A DNA stretch of 64,000 nt from Lentimonas sp. CC4 (GTDB lineage: Bacteria; Verrucomicrobiota; Verrucomicrobiia; Opitutales; Coraliomargaritaceae), in NCBI RefSeq assembly GCF_902728235.1, contig NZ_CACVBO010000001.1:3620001-3684000 (forward strand), in the 5' to 3' direction. The translations under genes were made by a program, and so were the position numbers. The notes below the pieces were generated by a model. The model saw only the letters and a program-made list of their open reading frames with translations, ran no database searches and had not been told where the DNA came from. Of the stretch, positions 29,297 to 38,727 are shown one piece after another. Within the stretch, counting starts at the first letter, position 1; the number at the start of each line of letters is the position of its first letter.

Positions 29297-30820
29297 CTAC
29301 CCTCCAGCAAGTATCGCGTGCACACGATCCGCCAAATCATCGGCAGTGTAGGGCTTTGATAAGAAATCCTCGACGCCACAGGATTTAATTTCCTGAACCT
29401 TCTCACGCTGCTTATGCCCACTCGAAACGAGAATCTTCGCTTCAGGATTCAGTTTCAACAAGGCACGGCACAGTGACGGCCCATCCATAAAGGGCATCTC
29501 GACATTAGTAACGACCATGTCGATATCATTGATTCTGCTCGCATAAATCGCCAAGGCCTCAGTGCCATCTTGAGCCGTGATCACATTATAGCCGCGATCT
29601 CCGAGGGTCTTTTTGATCGTCTCACGAATAAAAAATTCATCATCCGCAACAAGCACCTGCTTTCCCTTACCCTCCTGGCTCGCGACAAAAGGAGGCAGGG
29701 AGCCAGAGGTTTGCTCCTCAGACATATGCGCTGGAAGGAAAATACTCAAGGCCGTGCCACGCCCCCGATCACTCTCCAGCACCATAAATCCTTTATGTCC
29801 CTTGATAATCGCTTGAGAGCTCGACAAACCAAAGCCAAACCCTTGCTTCGGCTCTTTAGTCGTAAAGAACGGCTCTGCCACACGCGCAATGATGCTATCA
29901 TCGATTCCGCGCCCATTGTCCTCAAAGACAAAGCTCACATACGCACCCGCTTTCGCTTCAGGTGCGAGGTTTTCAAAATTTTCATCAAACAAACGGTTAC
30001 CGACGCTGACCTTCAATGTTCCGCCCTCGGGCATCGCTTCGCTGGCATTCTTCATTGCATGCTCAAAGATCTCCGCGATTTCAACCATTTCACCACGACA
30101 TTCCCAAAGGTCTTCGACCACATCGACCTGCAAACTAACTGCTGGCGGAATGATTTCCTCCCCGATGCGCTTTAACGAACGCTCCACCTGTGACTTGCGA
30201 ATCACAGCATTGCCACCGCCCTTACCACGCTCAAATGACAACAAGTCACCGACCAGAGCGGCTCCCTTATTCGCGCACTTCTCGATCATAGAAACCATAT
30301 TACGCGATTTCTCATCTTCTAAGGAACGCTTCAACATCGCAGCCGAAAGCATAATAGGCGCGAGTGCGTTATTGAGCTCATGCCCGAGCCCACCCGCTAA
30401 AAGATTGGACGAGCGGACATGGTGCGCACGCGCCTCGGCATCTTGCTTCTTTTTCAGCTCAGTCACATTGGTATTAAAACAAACAACAGCAACCGGTTCA
30501 CCAGACTCGTCCCGAAAGATCTGCTGCCGAGACTGTATAATAGACTCATCTCCATTGCGATTGAGTTGGCGTAGCTCTCCTGTCCAAGCACCTTGATCAT
30601 GTAAGACTTCGATCGCATCCTCACGCGCCGCCTTATCTAAATAAAAGATACGAGCCACCGGACGCCCAACCATCTCTTCCATAGACCAACCGTAGAGCAC
30701 CTCTGCCGCTTGGTTCCAATAAAGCACTTGATTGTCCAAATCATGAACCACGACTGCATCGGGCGCAAAACCGACAAGCGATTCAAAAGAAATAGGCATG
30801 GAAGATTTGGATTCACTCAT
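29297..30820 (-). CDS. PAS hybrid histidine kinase with a receiver lacking the phosphoacceptor Asp
   Basis: This 507-aa soluble sensor protein has a PAS domain (about 10-120), a dimerisation helix with the phosphorylatable His in GGLGHELNNALAPI (H147), and an HATPase domain with DNGRGI (301-306) and GFGFGLS (327-333). A receiver domain follows (about 388-505). The receiver keeps the acidic pocket VADDE (391-395) and Lys489. The phosphoacceptor position, however, reads VVTNVEMP: Asn439 replaces Asp, by codon AAT at 29506-29504. The N-box is also unusual (EHAMKNASEAM). There is no transmembrane segment, so it senses a cytoplasmic signal. No partner response regulator is adjacent. Confidence 0.9.
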   Translation of the reverse strand: MSESKSSMPISFESLVGFAPDAVVVHDLDNQVLYWNQAAEVLYGWSMEEMVGRPVARIFYLDKAAREDAIEVLHDQGAWTGELRQLNRNGDESIIQSRQQIFRDESGEPVAVVCFNTNVTELKKKQDAEARAHHVRSSNLLAGGLGHELNNALAPIMLSAAMLKRSLEDEKSRNMVSMIEKCANKGAALVGDLLSFERGKGGGNAVIRKSQVERSLKRIGEEIIPPAVSLQVDVVEDLWECRGEMVEIAEIFEHAMKNASEAMPEGGTLKVSVGNRLFDENFENLAPEAKAGAYVSFVFEDNGRGIDDSIIARVAEPFFTTKEPKQGFGFGLSSSQAIIKGHKGFMVLESDRGRGTALSIFLPAHMSEEQTSGSLPPFVASQEGKGKQVLVADDEFFIRETIKKTLGDRGYNVITAQDGTEALAIYASRINDIDMVVTNVEMPFMDGPSLCRALLKLNPEAKILVSSGHKQREKVQEIKSCGVEDFLSKPYTADDLADRVHAILAGG

Positions 30821-30895
30821 ACAGAAGACCGCTAGAAACGCTTAAAAAATGAAGACTAAATCAACAATCCAAGATTTAGCGAACGCAGCGGCAAA

Positions 30896-32605
30896 CTAAA
30901 ACACAGGTGACACTTCCAACTTCTGCCCAGGCTTCAAAGTATAGCGCCCCTTGCGGTCTCCATCTTCGTCATTGCGGAATACTTGCAGCTCAATGGGCGC
31001 CTCCATGTCGGCTGGTGCGACCCAACGCCACTTACCAATCTCTTCAAACTCCATCGCAACACCGGACTCCCAGGAAAGGCCTCCGCCACTACCACGCAGG
31101 AACGGCTTATTTCCAATTCCAATCAAAATACTCACGCTAAAAATCGCATCGTCAGCCTTCGTGCGCGCACGACGAGCGGTTGCCGGCGCCACCTCTCCGA
31201 ATAAATCGCTCGCCTTAGCCTCAGGTGCAGGATCGGCCACTGGCTCTGGAACTAGCTCAGGCGCGACTGTTTCTTCCACTTCCGGCTCTTTCGATGCCGT
31301 TTCGGGGGGCTCGACTTCGACGACCACTTCATCCTCAACAATTGGTGACTCTTCGGATTCTTCCTTAGAAACCTCCAGCTTCGAAGCCTGCTCAGCCTCG
31401 AGCGCGTCAGCCTCCAACAACTCATCATCTTCAATCAAATCCGCACCGAGAGACACTTCAATATTATCAGGCAAGCTATCGAACCCATCGGCATCCTCCT
31501 CGGGATCAAGCTCCACCACCAACTCTGGCGCAGCCACCATTGCTGGCTCCTCTTTAACGACTGGCACTTCAACGATCGCTTCCTCCGCTTCTGCTTCAGG
31601 CTCAGACAAGAGCGCTGCGTCCTGCTCAGGCTCCACCAACTTACTTTTAGAATCAATAATACGGCTCACAGCCGATGACGCCGAGTCCTGTTTCACTTGA
31701 ATCGCACGATGCAACAATCCCGAATCCGACTTCAACCGACGCTGACGCGGCGAACGCGTAGGACGCTCTTCCTCTGGGACAGGTGCGGAGTCACCCCCTT
31801 CAACCGCTGACAAACGTGATTCGAACGCGGACAATGGCTCAACCGACTCAGTCAGACGCGCCTCCAATGCCGCGAACTCTGCTTGCAGCGCGGCAACCGC
31901 CTCACTCGGAGCATCAGAGTTCTGCGCCTTGGCATTCAGTGCTTCGACCTGCTCTTTAACTGCAGCCAAGACTTCAGCTTGCTCGACTTTAAAAGACTCT
32001 ATGGCAGACAACGACTCGGCCGACTGAGTCAAGCGCGTCTCCAATGCAACCAGCTCGGCTTGTAACGCAACAACCGCTTCGCTCGGAGCTTCAGATCCTT
32101 GCGCCTTTTCACGAAGCCCGTCGATCTGAGATTTCACCGCGGCCAATGCCTCTGCCTGTTCAGTCTTAAAGGAACTGATCGCAGCGAGTTGCTGTGATAA
32201 CTCCGCGACACGCTCTGCCTCGACCAGTAACTTCTGGTCCACCGCAGACGCCAAAAGCTCGCAACGTTGATCCACCGAACCGGAACCAGACTCCAACTCT
32301 TTGAGGCGCTCGTGGTATTGCATCAACGCAGACTCAGCCTGTTGTAAGTGCCCGCGCAGCATTCGAAGCTCAGACTCACGGTCATCAGACACCTCCCGCA
32401 CGCGCATCAAATATTCGACCACATACGGCAGCACAAATATCGCTGCGCCCAAAGCCACGGCCAACACACAGGAAACGACCTGCATATTCGTGAGTTGCCA
32501 CTTACCAAGAATGGCAATCGCCAACGCAGTAAGGACAAGAAGGATGTCCCCTAAATAAAAGGGCCATTTAGAAAGTGTAAGTGGGGCTTCGTCGTCCGAT
32601 TGCAT
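30896..32605 (-). CDS. Membrane-anchored coiled-coil protein with acidic region and C-terminal beta domain
   Basis: This 569-aa protein of unknown function has four parts. Two membrane helices lie at about 17-63. A long coiled coil (about 70-270) contains two ~70-residue tandem repeats with nearly identical EAPSEAV/DAPSEAV and LSAIESFKVEQAE-type segments. An acidic, Glu/Val-rich spacer follows (about 320-475). The C-terminal domain of about 85 residues includes GNKPFLRGSGGGLSWESG and IGKWRW. That domain resembles carbohydrate-binding or glycogen-recognition beta-sandwiches found in Verrucomicrobia; this comparison is from memory and needs a profile search. It lies between the histidine kinase and trpS genes on the same strand. 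A spatial scaffold role is possible but unproven. Confidence 0.8.
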   Translation of the reverse strand: MQSDDEAPLTLSKWPFYLGDILLVLTALAIAILGKWQLTNMQVVSCVLAVALGAAIFVLPYVVEYLMRVREVSDDRESELRMLRGHLQQAESALMQYHERLKELESGSGSVDQRCELLASAVDQKLLVEAERVAELSQQLAAISSFKTEQAEALAAVKSQIDGLREKAQGSEAPSEAVVALQAELVALETRLTQSAESLSAIESFKVEQAEVLAAVKEQVEALNAKAQNSDAPSEAVAALQAEFAALEARLTESVEPLSAFESRLSAVEGGDSAPVPEEERPTRSPRQRRLKSDSGLLHRAIQVKQDSASSAVSRIIDSKSKLVEPEQDAALLSEPEAEAEEAIVEVPVVKEEPAMVAAPELVVELDPEEDADGFDSLPDNIEVSLGADLIEDDELLEADALEAEQASKLEVSKEESEESPIVEDEVVVEVEPPETASKEPEVEETVAPELVPEPVADPAPEAKASDLFGEVAPATARRARTKADDAIFSVSILIGIGNKPFLRGSGGGLSWESGVAMEFEEIGKWRWVAPADMEAPIELQVFRNDEDGDRKGRYTLKPGQKLEVSPVF

Positions 32606-32743
32606 GCGGGAGCGTTGGTGAGTTTAGACAGCGATCAAAGCGACTCTAGCGCCACGATCAACCCTCTTTTCAAGCATTCACGGTCACTGAGGTATGATTC
32701 GATAGGTCGCACAGAGCGGCACTCCCGAAAAAACAACTAGCCT

Positions 32744-33814
32744 CTAGCGAGGACGCTCCACAAAGCCTGACTTGCGATACACCTTACCCAGCGTCTTGTA
32801 TGCGCGCTTCTGCGCCTCGCCCGCACCTGCCTTTAACACTGACTCTAGGTATTTCTTATCTTTAATCAGTTCCTCGTAGCGAGCTTGCACTGGCTCCAAG
32901 GCGGCAATGACCACATCGGCCACTTCCTTTTTAAGATCGCCATAGCCCTTGCCAACAAAATGAGCTTCGAGGTCTGCCGTCGAACGGCCGCTGATCGCAG
33001 TATGAATCTGCAAAAGGTTGGTCACACCTGGCTTATCATCGCGCGCGACGATCTCGTTGCCCGAATCGGTGACCGAGCTCATGATCTTCTTACGCAACAC
33101 ATCTGGTTTATCCAAGATGTAGAGCGTCGCGTTCTGATTATCATCACTCTTCGACATCTTACGCTCTGGATCTTGCAGCGACATAATGCGCGCACCGGTC
33201 TTCGCAATGAACGGCTCGGGGATCGTAAAGGTTTCCGAATACGTGGTGTTAAAACGATGCGCCAGATCACGGCAAATCTCCAGGTGTTGCTTCTGGTCAT
33301 TACCGACAGGCACTGCATCTGCATTATACAGTAAGATATCCGCAGCCATCAGAACCGGATACATCAGCAAGCCAGCATTGAGCGACGCCCCTTGACGGGT
33401 GCCTTCATTGGCGATCTTCACTCCCTCGCCGCCTTCGCCTTGATCCACTTTATAGCCAAGCTTGGCGGCTTTTTCTTTAAACTGTGTCATGCGCTGCAAG
33501 TCACCGATCGGCGCGATGCAGCTCAACAACCATGCCAATTCAGTATGCCCGATGACATGCGACTGAATGAAAATATTCGATCGCTCAGGATCGAGCCCAC
33601 AAGCAATGTATTGCGCCACACAGGACAGCGTATTCTTACGCAACTCAGCAGGCGTATATTTGACCGTAATCGCGTGCATATCGACCACACCGAAATAACA
33701 GGTATTGTCGTCGAGCATAGTCGCCCAATTTTTAACCGCCCCAAGATAGTTACCTAGTGTCAGGACACCGGTCGGTTGCGCGCATGTAAGGATAACTGGC
33801 TTTTCTTCGCTCAT
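32744..33814 (-). CDS. trpS: Tryptophanyl-tRNA synthetase
   Basis: This 356-aa class Ic synthetase charges tRNA-Trp. The N-terminal ATP site reads QPTGVLTLGNYLGAVKNW, where the usual HIGN is TLGN. The signature KMSKS occurs as ERKMSKSDDN, and the substrate region has GNDQKQHLEICRDLAHRFN. Length is slightly longer than the 330-aa norm. An ATG at 33814 gives a compact N-terminus directly before the Trp-binding region. No T-box or leader peptide is evident upstream. Confidence 0.96.
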   Translation of the reverse strand: MSEEKPVILTCAQPTGVLTLGNYLGAVKNWATMLDDNTCYFGVVDMHAITVKYTPAELRKNTLSCVAQYIACGLDPERSNIFIQSHVIGHTELAWLLSCIAPIGDLQRMTQFKEKAAKLGYKVDQGEGGEGVKIANEGTRQGASLNAGLLMYPVLMAADILLYNADAVPVGNDQKQHLEICRDLAHRFNTTYSETFTIPEPFIAKTGARIMSLQDPERKMSKSDDNQNATLYILDKPDVLRKKIMSSVTDSGNEIVARDDKPGVTNLLQIHTAISGRSTADLEAHFVGKGYGDLKKEVADVVIAALEPVQARYEELIKDKKYLESVLKAGAGEAQKRAYKTLGKVYRKSGFVERPR

Positions 33815-33907
33815 AAACCGCCGATTGACGGCAACTGTCCTGCCCTTGTCAATCTTCCTTCTCGTCTAGCCCTGCAAACGCTCAGACAACATCACGCACA
33901 ACGATAC

Positions 33908-33943
33908 AAAAAGCGCACCTCAAGCAATGTTGAGGTGCGCTTT
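33908..33943. terminator. Intrinsic terminator after small lipoprotein gene
   Basis: AAAGCGCACCTCAA (33910-33923) and TTGAGGTGCGCTTT (33930-33943) form a 14-bp stem. On the minus strand it is followed by TTTTT. It ends transcription of the small lipoprotein gene before trpS. Confidence 0.9.
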
Positions 33944-33968
33944 GTATCAATATTTGTGTAATTAAGAC

Positions 33969-34157
33969 TTAGTTCGTGGCGTCCTTAATGGCATCTGCGG
34001 CGTCCTCGCCAGCATCTTTCACGTTATCAACTCCCTTTTCCATCGCATCACCGATTTCATCGGCTGCGTCCTCCAGATTGTTGTCCTCACAACCAGTCAG
34101 TGCAAAGAGACCAAGAGCGATGAGTGCAAATGCGCTTAATATAGATAATGTTTTCAT
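33969..34157 (-). CDS. Small acidic lipoprotein
   Basis: This 62-aa protein is a signal peptide and lipobox (ALTGC, Cys about residue 23) followed by a short mature part. The mature part is an amphipathic helix of repeated DAxDxIGDAMEKG-type words (DAADEIGDAMEKGVDNVKDA). It resembles small entericidin-like or LEA-like envelope lipoproteins of many bacteria. A terminator directly follows, so it is a single-gene unit. Such proteins are often stress-induced; no direct evidence is seen here. Confidence 0.75.
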   Translation of the reverse strand: MKTLSILSAFALIALGLFALTGCEDNNLEDAADEIGDAMEKGVDNVKDAGEDAADAIKDATN

Positions 34158-34448
34158 ATTTATTAGTTTTGGTGTTCTAGTTATTTGTAGGAACGAGAAG
34201 AGTCGTAGAAAGAGGCGTGCCTACAGTTAAATGAGTAGCACAAAGCCCCACAATCTCAACACTTACGGATTATAAAACATTCTAAAAACGTAAACTCCGT
34301 CTCTCAATCATGAAGCCTGCAGGACACTCACGACTGACAAGTAGAAGCGGCATCCTGTCACTTGCCCGCAATGAAAGCGGCTGGAAGCACGCTTAGAGTC
34401 GAATCATATCCACTTGCAGCCATCAGCGCCCCACCATAAAACACCGTC

Positions 34449-35450
34449 ATGTCACTGTTTCGCCAACTCTCGATCGCCACCTGGCTCTCTCTCGCACTCA
34501 GCCCACTGACAAGCGCCTACCACCCCACTGATTTCGACACGCCACTGGAAATCATCGCATTTGGCTCCTGCAACCGCCAATTCCTGCCACAACCACTCTG
34601 GCCCGTCATCGCCGAGAACCAGCCCTACCTCTGGATCTGGGGCGGCGACAATATTTACGGCGACTCCAAAGACGCCGCGGTGATCGAAGCCAAATACCAA
34701 GAGCAGCTCAACCAGCCCAACTACGCCGCCTTTCGTAAGCAGTTCCCCATCGTCGGCACTTGGGACGATCATGACTACGGATGGAACGACGCATATTCCA
34801 CTTACCCTATCAAAACCGTCACTCAAGGGCTCGCACTCGACTTCATGGATGTGCCAACCGACGACCCGCGCCGCCAGCGCGAAGGCATCTATGGCGACTA
34901 CGATTTCGGTCAGGAAGGCAAGCGCGTCAAAGTCATTCTATTGGACAACCGCTACTTCGCAACAAAGCGCAAAGCCGAGCACCGCGATCTACTGGGCGAG
35001 GCTCAACGCAACTGGCTAGCCGACACGCTGCGCACCAGCACCGCTCAAATCAACATTCTGGTCAGCGGCACTCAAATCATCTCCGAAGAGCACAACTACG
35101 AACGCTGGGGGCATTTCCCCGACCGCGCATGGTTGCTCCAGCTCATCCGCGAGGAATCCATTCCTGGCGTGATCTGCATCAGCGGCGATCGCCACATTCA
35201 CGAAATTTCAGTGCTACAAGAAGAGGACGCGCCCTATCCCTTGATGGACATCACATCAAGCGGACTGACGCACTCCTGGGAAACCTTCAAAGGCGAACCC
35301 AACAAGCACCGCGTCGGCGAAGTCTATACAGGGCTAGGGTTCGGCATCTTGACAATCGACTGGAAGCGCCATCCAATCACGGTCACCGCAGAGATCCGCG
35401 ACCTCTCAAACACGGCAGTCAGCACGCAGCGGATCAAGTTCAAGCAATAG
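34449..35450 (+). CDS. PhoD-like alkaline phosphatase/phosphodiesterase
   Basis: This 333-aa exported metallophosphoesterase has a signal peptide (about 1-23). The PhoD-family core follows: IIAFGSCNRQ, WIWGGDNIYGDSKDA, the Asp/His cluster in GTWDDHDYGWNDA, then KVILLDNRYF and CISGDRHIHEISVL. These residues bind the catalytic metal ions (Fe/Ca in PhoD). It would release phosphate from organic esters outside the cytoplasm. It is shorter than B. subtilis PhoD because the N-terminal Ig-like domain is absent. It is a single gene followed by REP elements. Confidence 0.9.
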   Translation: MSLFRQLSIATWLSLALSPLTSAYHPTDFDTPLEIIAFGSCNRQFLPQPLWPVIAENQPYLWIWGGDNIYGDSKDAAVIEAKYQEQLNQPNYAAFRKQFPIVGTWDDHDYGWNDAYSTYPIKTVTQGLALDFMDVPTDDPRRQREGIYGDYDFGQEGKRVKVILLDNRYFATKRKAEHRDLLGEAQRNWLADTLRTSTAQINILVSGTQIISEEHNYERWGHFPDRAWLLQLIREESIPGVICISGDRHIHEISVLQEEDAPYPLMDITSSGLTHSWETFKGEPNKHRVGEVYTGLGFGILTIDWKRHPITVTAEIRDLSNTAVSTQRIKFKQ

Positions 35451-35480
35451 ATAGCCATATTTGCAATTTGCGCTATTTAT

Positions 35481-35680
35481 CGCCCGAAAAGGGGCAAGCT
35501 ATATCAGCCCAGGGCAACGCCCTAGGAATTCAACCCCAAACAAATCGAGTCCTGAAAGGGCGTTCTATTCGATAGGCGAGGCTCTGGCTGAATTAGGTCA
35601 GCCTTTCAGGGCTCAGGAAGTCGGTTGATTCAAACCCTAGGGCGTTGCCCTAGGCTTGCATAGGACACACCTTTGGTGCT
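35481..35680. repeat. Inverted pair of REP-like elements, family CCTAGGGC
   Basis: Two copies of the three-hairpin element face each other after the phosphatase gene. The left copy runs GCCCGAAAAGGGGC, CCCAGGGCAACGCCCTAGG (35508-35526), TCCTGAAAGGGCG (to 35562). The right copy runs GCCTTTCAGGGC (35601-35612), CCTAGGGCGTTGCCCTAGG (35636-35654), CACCTTTGGTG (to 35678). Both show decay relative to the copies beside the transposase at 44.5-45.6 kb. No transposase gene lies here. Confidence 0.88.
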
Positions 35681-35715
35681 GCAATTAATATGCAATGGCA
35701 GTTTGCCGAACGTCA

Positions 35716-36171
35716 CTAGTCTTCGTCTTCCTGAAACTTACTGTGCCCCTTTTTCTTTTGGGAGTTAAGGTCAGCCAGCAGCTTTTTAGCGGTGGCATAA
35801 TCTTCAGCCTTAAGGGCTACGACCAACTGCTCAGCAGTCTTAACACTTTCCTTGATCGCAACTTGGTAAGCGGCTTCCATTTTCTTTTGTTCCGCAGGCT
35901 CTAACTTCTCAACAAGTGCTGGGGTGTATTGAGCAGAGAGCTTCGTGTGCTTGAGGAACGTTTCCGCCCATGCGACATATTCAGCGTTCTTCGCTGGGTC
36001 TGGCGTTTTCTTAAATGTGCGAGAGAGCATCTTGAAGGGCTTGCCCATCGCTGACATCTCTTCAGCGAGAGGCGTATCTTCGTGCTCGTGGCCATGTTCG
36101 TCAGCAGATGCACTGAAGCACATAAAACAAGCGAGTGAAGTATAGGCGATCGATTTGAGGAATGAATGCAT
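35716..36171 (-). CDS. Cytochrome b562-like periplasmic protein
   Basis: This 151-aa protein has a signal peptide (about 1-23) and a His/Asp/Glu-rich start of the mature chain (DEHGHEHED). Four helices then resemble the cytochrome b562 family. The two haem ligands of b562 have plausible counterparts: Met in EEMSAMGKPFK near the start of helix 1, and His in KKKGHSKF near the C-terminus. The His-rich tip could bind metal. The family includes non-haem relatives such as CpxP-like proteins, so haem binding is not certain. It is a single gene between REP elements and a large lipoprotein gene. Confidence 0.65.
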   Translation of the reverse strand: MHSFLKSIAYTSLACFMCFSASADEHGHEHEDTPLAEEMSAMGKPFKMLSRTFKKTPDPAKNAEYVAWAETFLKHTKLSAQYTPALVEKLEPAEQKKMEAAYQVAIKESVKTAEQLVVALKAEDYATAKKLLADLNSQKKKGHSKFQEDED

Positions 36172-36243
36172 AAGCGTGAAGTTGTCAGCTTAGGCTAATT
36201 TCTCAAGTATTTTCACAAGCGCTCAATGTCCACTCCAGCGCCT

Positions 36244-38685
36244 TTACTTTAGCAACCAATGCGAAATCTCCAGCCCGTCGATCGGCAAATTATAGGTCAA
36301 CCGATAGCTCTGTGTTTTAGCATCGTAGTCCGCCTGCCAAAAGTCATTGCCGTGAACAGATTGATCCAGTGGCACCTCCTCGCCATCGACGAGTTGATAA
36401 AGCGTGTAGCCAGTCGCGCTAGATAAACCTTCAAAGCGAATGGGCACGATTCCGCGACCACCATGGATCTGCACGGCGATTTCGGACTCTTCCGCGTGTA
36501 TGAGAATCGGATAGTTTTTGATAAGAGTGCCGCCCACAACTTCGACATTAAGGTCATTCCCAACAACTTCCCGGTAAATAGTTTGCCACGATTCTGGATA
36601 GTCCGTCAGGTGCTCACGGAAGGCATGGTTCGGCCCGTAATAATCATCCGCATGGCGTGGAAAAGTCATCCACTCCAAATCCATCTTCACTGTATCGCCT
36701 TGCCGATACTCCGTAACGCCAGTTGGCGCGTGCACGAGTAAATCGAGATTCACTTGCCCGTCTTCGCGGATCAACAGCACCGGCATAGAGACTGTAGGCG
36801 CCTCGTCAGTTTTGCCTCCGAAAGTGGCTTCATAAGATCGGATGATCAACGCGCGGCTACCTGTCCCCCACTTTTGATCACGTATTGGATAGCCACCCGG
36901 GAAACCGATCCACCACGGCCCTTCGCCAGTCAGGGTCAGGTGATCCACAAACAAGTCACCCACACTTAAATCTGCGGGCACCGTTTTGCTTGCAATCAGT
37001 CCGTCTGCGTTGCCATAAGCGATCTGCGGGGCAACGGCCCGGGCAGAGCGCCCCATTTTGAAGAGCCACCCAGCTTCAGCACTCAACGTTTGATTGAAAA
37101 CATACTCTATGTCGAAAAAGGTTCGTGCATAATCATCGGTGCGGAGCGTGCTCGCCTTCACCGCAACATCGGCGACGCGATCCTTGCCGTAACTACCATC
37201 GTAACGCACATCTGTCAGACAAGGCCCCTGTGCGAGATAAGCGGTTTTCATTTCGGAAAAATAGTGTTTCTGCCCGTTCGCATCTTCGACATGCAGCCAG
37301 TCCCCGCCCCAGGATGCATCCGTCCAGTTCCACTTGCGTCCCTTGAGCCCATCACGCGCCATCAACATACGCACATCAGTAATGGGAATGTCCACACAGC
37401 TCATGTCCATATCGAGGCAGAGTGTTTCCCCCCAACAGCCGATTGACATCTGATCCCAACGTCCATTCCCCCCGTAACCCACTAAAGAAAGCTGCGAGTG
37501 GCTAGCCGAGGGCAGCGTGCCATAAAATCCATAAGCGATACGTAACTTGTAGCGCGAAGTTCCAGGTGTCGCCGGCAACAATGTATATGCACGCAGATAG
37601 TTACCCAAAGATGCTTCGTGCCAGTTCTTACTAATTTGCACGGGAATGCCAGTCGGCACACCGTTCAAATCGCAAAGGATCGGACAGAGCCCCGTGACGT
37701 TTGCAACGCCATATAAATCCAACAGAAAAGGCACCTTCACAACGTTTTCATCCGTATGCTCGATGACGATTTCGAACTCATCGTAGTCACGTATATCAGT
37801 GTAGCCAGTCTTCCAGCTTCGTTGTAAATCCCGAACTTCGGCAACATAACCATTCGTCGCCTCATCAAAGCTTACCGCGAACGGTTGATCCTCGCCCGAA
37901 GTCAGCGTTAACGAAGCACCGGCAACCGAAACCGGCGGCTGGCCAAAATTCAGATTAAGGGTGACCGACTGTGGTTTCTCAGCTCGCAGATTAGAAGATA
38001 TATACTCGGCAGTCTGCACAGGCTGACCGTCACCTTCGAATTGAATACTCAGCTTTGCCTGCTTCCACACTTGCTCCTCAACTGGCGCTAAGGTTGCGGT
38101 GAACGTTAACGACTCCGGCCAAGTCACAATATTGAGAGAACCTTTGCATTGCAATGTGCGCCCATCCGTATCCTGAAAATGCAATCGAAGTAGATCGTAA
38201 TGCTGAGCGATACGACCCGATTCCCACAAGCGCGCTTCGTATTTCTGCACGAGCTTGTCTGGCTCCCATTGACGAGCATCTTCCAAATAATTCGGATCGA
38301 TCCCTGGCCCTTTCTCGCAAGCGACTGCTTCGTAGCGAACGCCCTCTAACTCAATCGAAACCCGCAGTTTTCCCGTTGTTAAACCGAGAATACGTTCAGA
38401 ACCGACCGCAAGTGCTTCGGTATAGCTCAGCGGATCGCTGAACATCCCAAATTGCGGCTCCGATAGATTCTCCAGGTCAATGGCGAAGCCATAGTATCCA
38501 GTTTCCAAGCAAAGTATCGCTGGTGACGAATCATCCAGGTTCTTACGCACCCCATTCAGCCAATAACCGAAAGTATAATCGCGTTCGGATAGATCAGGTG
38601 CCGTTTCAACTGACGTCAGCTTCGGCATGTTAGCACAGGCAACAAGCGATACCAGAGACAGGCAATAGAGAACGATTCGCTTCAT
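36244..38685 (-). CDS. Large lipoprotein of unknown function
   Basis: This 813-aa protein begins MKRIVLYCLSLVSLVACANM, a short signal with lipobox LVAC. An in-frame ATG six codons upstream is less likely. The mature chain is rich in beta-strand patterns and aromatic residues (WNWTDASWGGDW, GPWWIGFPGGYPI) and looks like several beta-sandwich domains. I recognise no catalytic motif or named family. Large surface lipoproteins of this sort in Verrucomicrobia often relate to polysaccharide handling, but nothing in the sequence proves it. It lies 42 bp after glnS on the same strand, which may reflect convenience rather than function. Confidence 0.75.
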   Translation of the reverse strand: MKRIVLYCLSLVSLVACANMPKLTSVETAPDLSERDYTFGYWLNGVRKNLDDSSPAILCLETGYYGFAIDLENLSEPQFGMFSDPLSYTEALAVGSERILGLTTGKLRVSIELEGVRYEAVACEKGPGIDPNYLEDARQWEPDKLVQKYEARLWESGRIAQHYDLLRLHFQDTDGRTLQCKGSLNIVTWPESLTFTATLAPVEEQVWKQAKLSIQFEGDGQPVQTAEYISSNLRAEKPQSVTLNLNFGQPPVSVAGASLTLTSGEDQPFAVSFDEATNGYVAEVRDLQRSWKTGYTDIRDYDEFEIVIEHTDENVVKVPFLLDLYGVANVTGLCPILCDLNGVPTGIPVQISKNWHEASLGNYLRAYTLLPATPGTSRYKLRIAYGFYGTLPSASHSQLSLVGYGGNGRWDQMSIGCWGETLCLDMDMSCVDIPITDVRMLMARDGLKGRKWNWTDASWGGDWLHVEDANGQKHYFSEMKTAYLAQGPCLTDVRYDGSYGKDRVADVAVKASTLRTDDYARTFFDIEYVFNQTLSAEAGWLFKMGRSARAVAPQIAYGNADGLIASKTVPADLSVGDLFVDHLTLTGEGPWWIGFPGGYPIRDQKWGTGSRALIIRSYEATFGGKTDEAPTVSMPVLLIREDGQVNLDLLVHAPTGVTEYRQGDTVKMDLEWMTFPRHADDYYGPNHAFREHLTDYPESWQTIYREVVGNDLNVEVVGGTLIKNYPILIHAEESEIAVQIHGGRGIVPIRFEGLSSATGYTLYQLVDGEEVPLDQSVHGNDFWQADYDAKTQSYRLTYNLPIDGLEISHWLLK

Positions 38686-38727
38686 TTGCCTATCCCTTAG
38701 CATACGATGACACTCTCCCTCGGATTA

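Noticed and set aside
34781-35575. 264-residue frame overlapping the PhoD-like gene
   Set aside because: It is an alternative frame of the phosphatase gene, Arg/His/Ser-rich, running into REP DNA.
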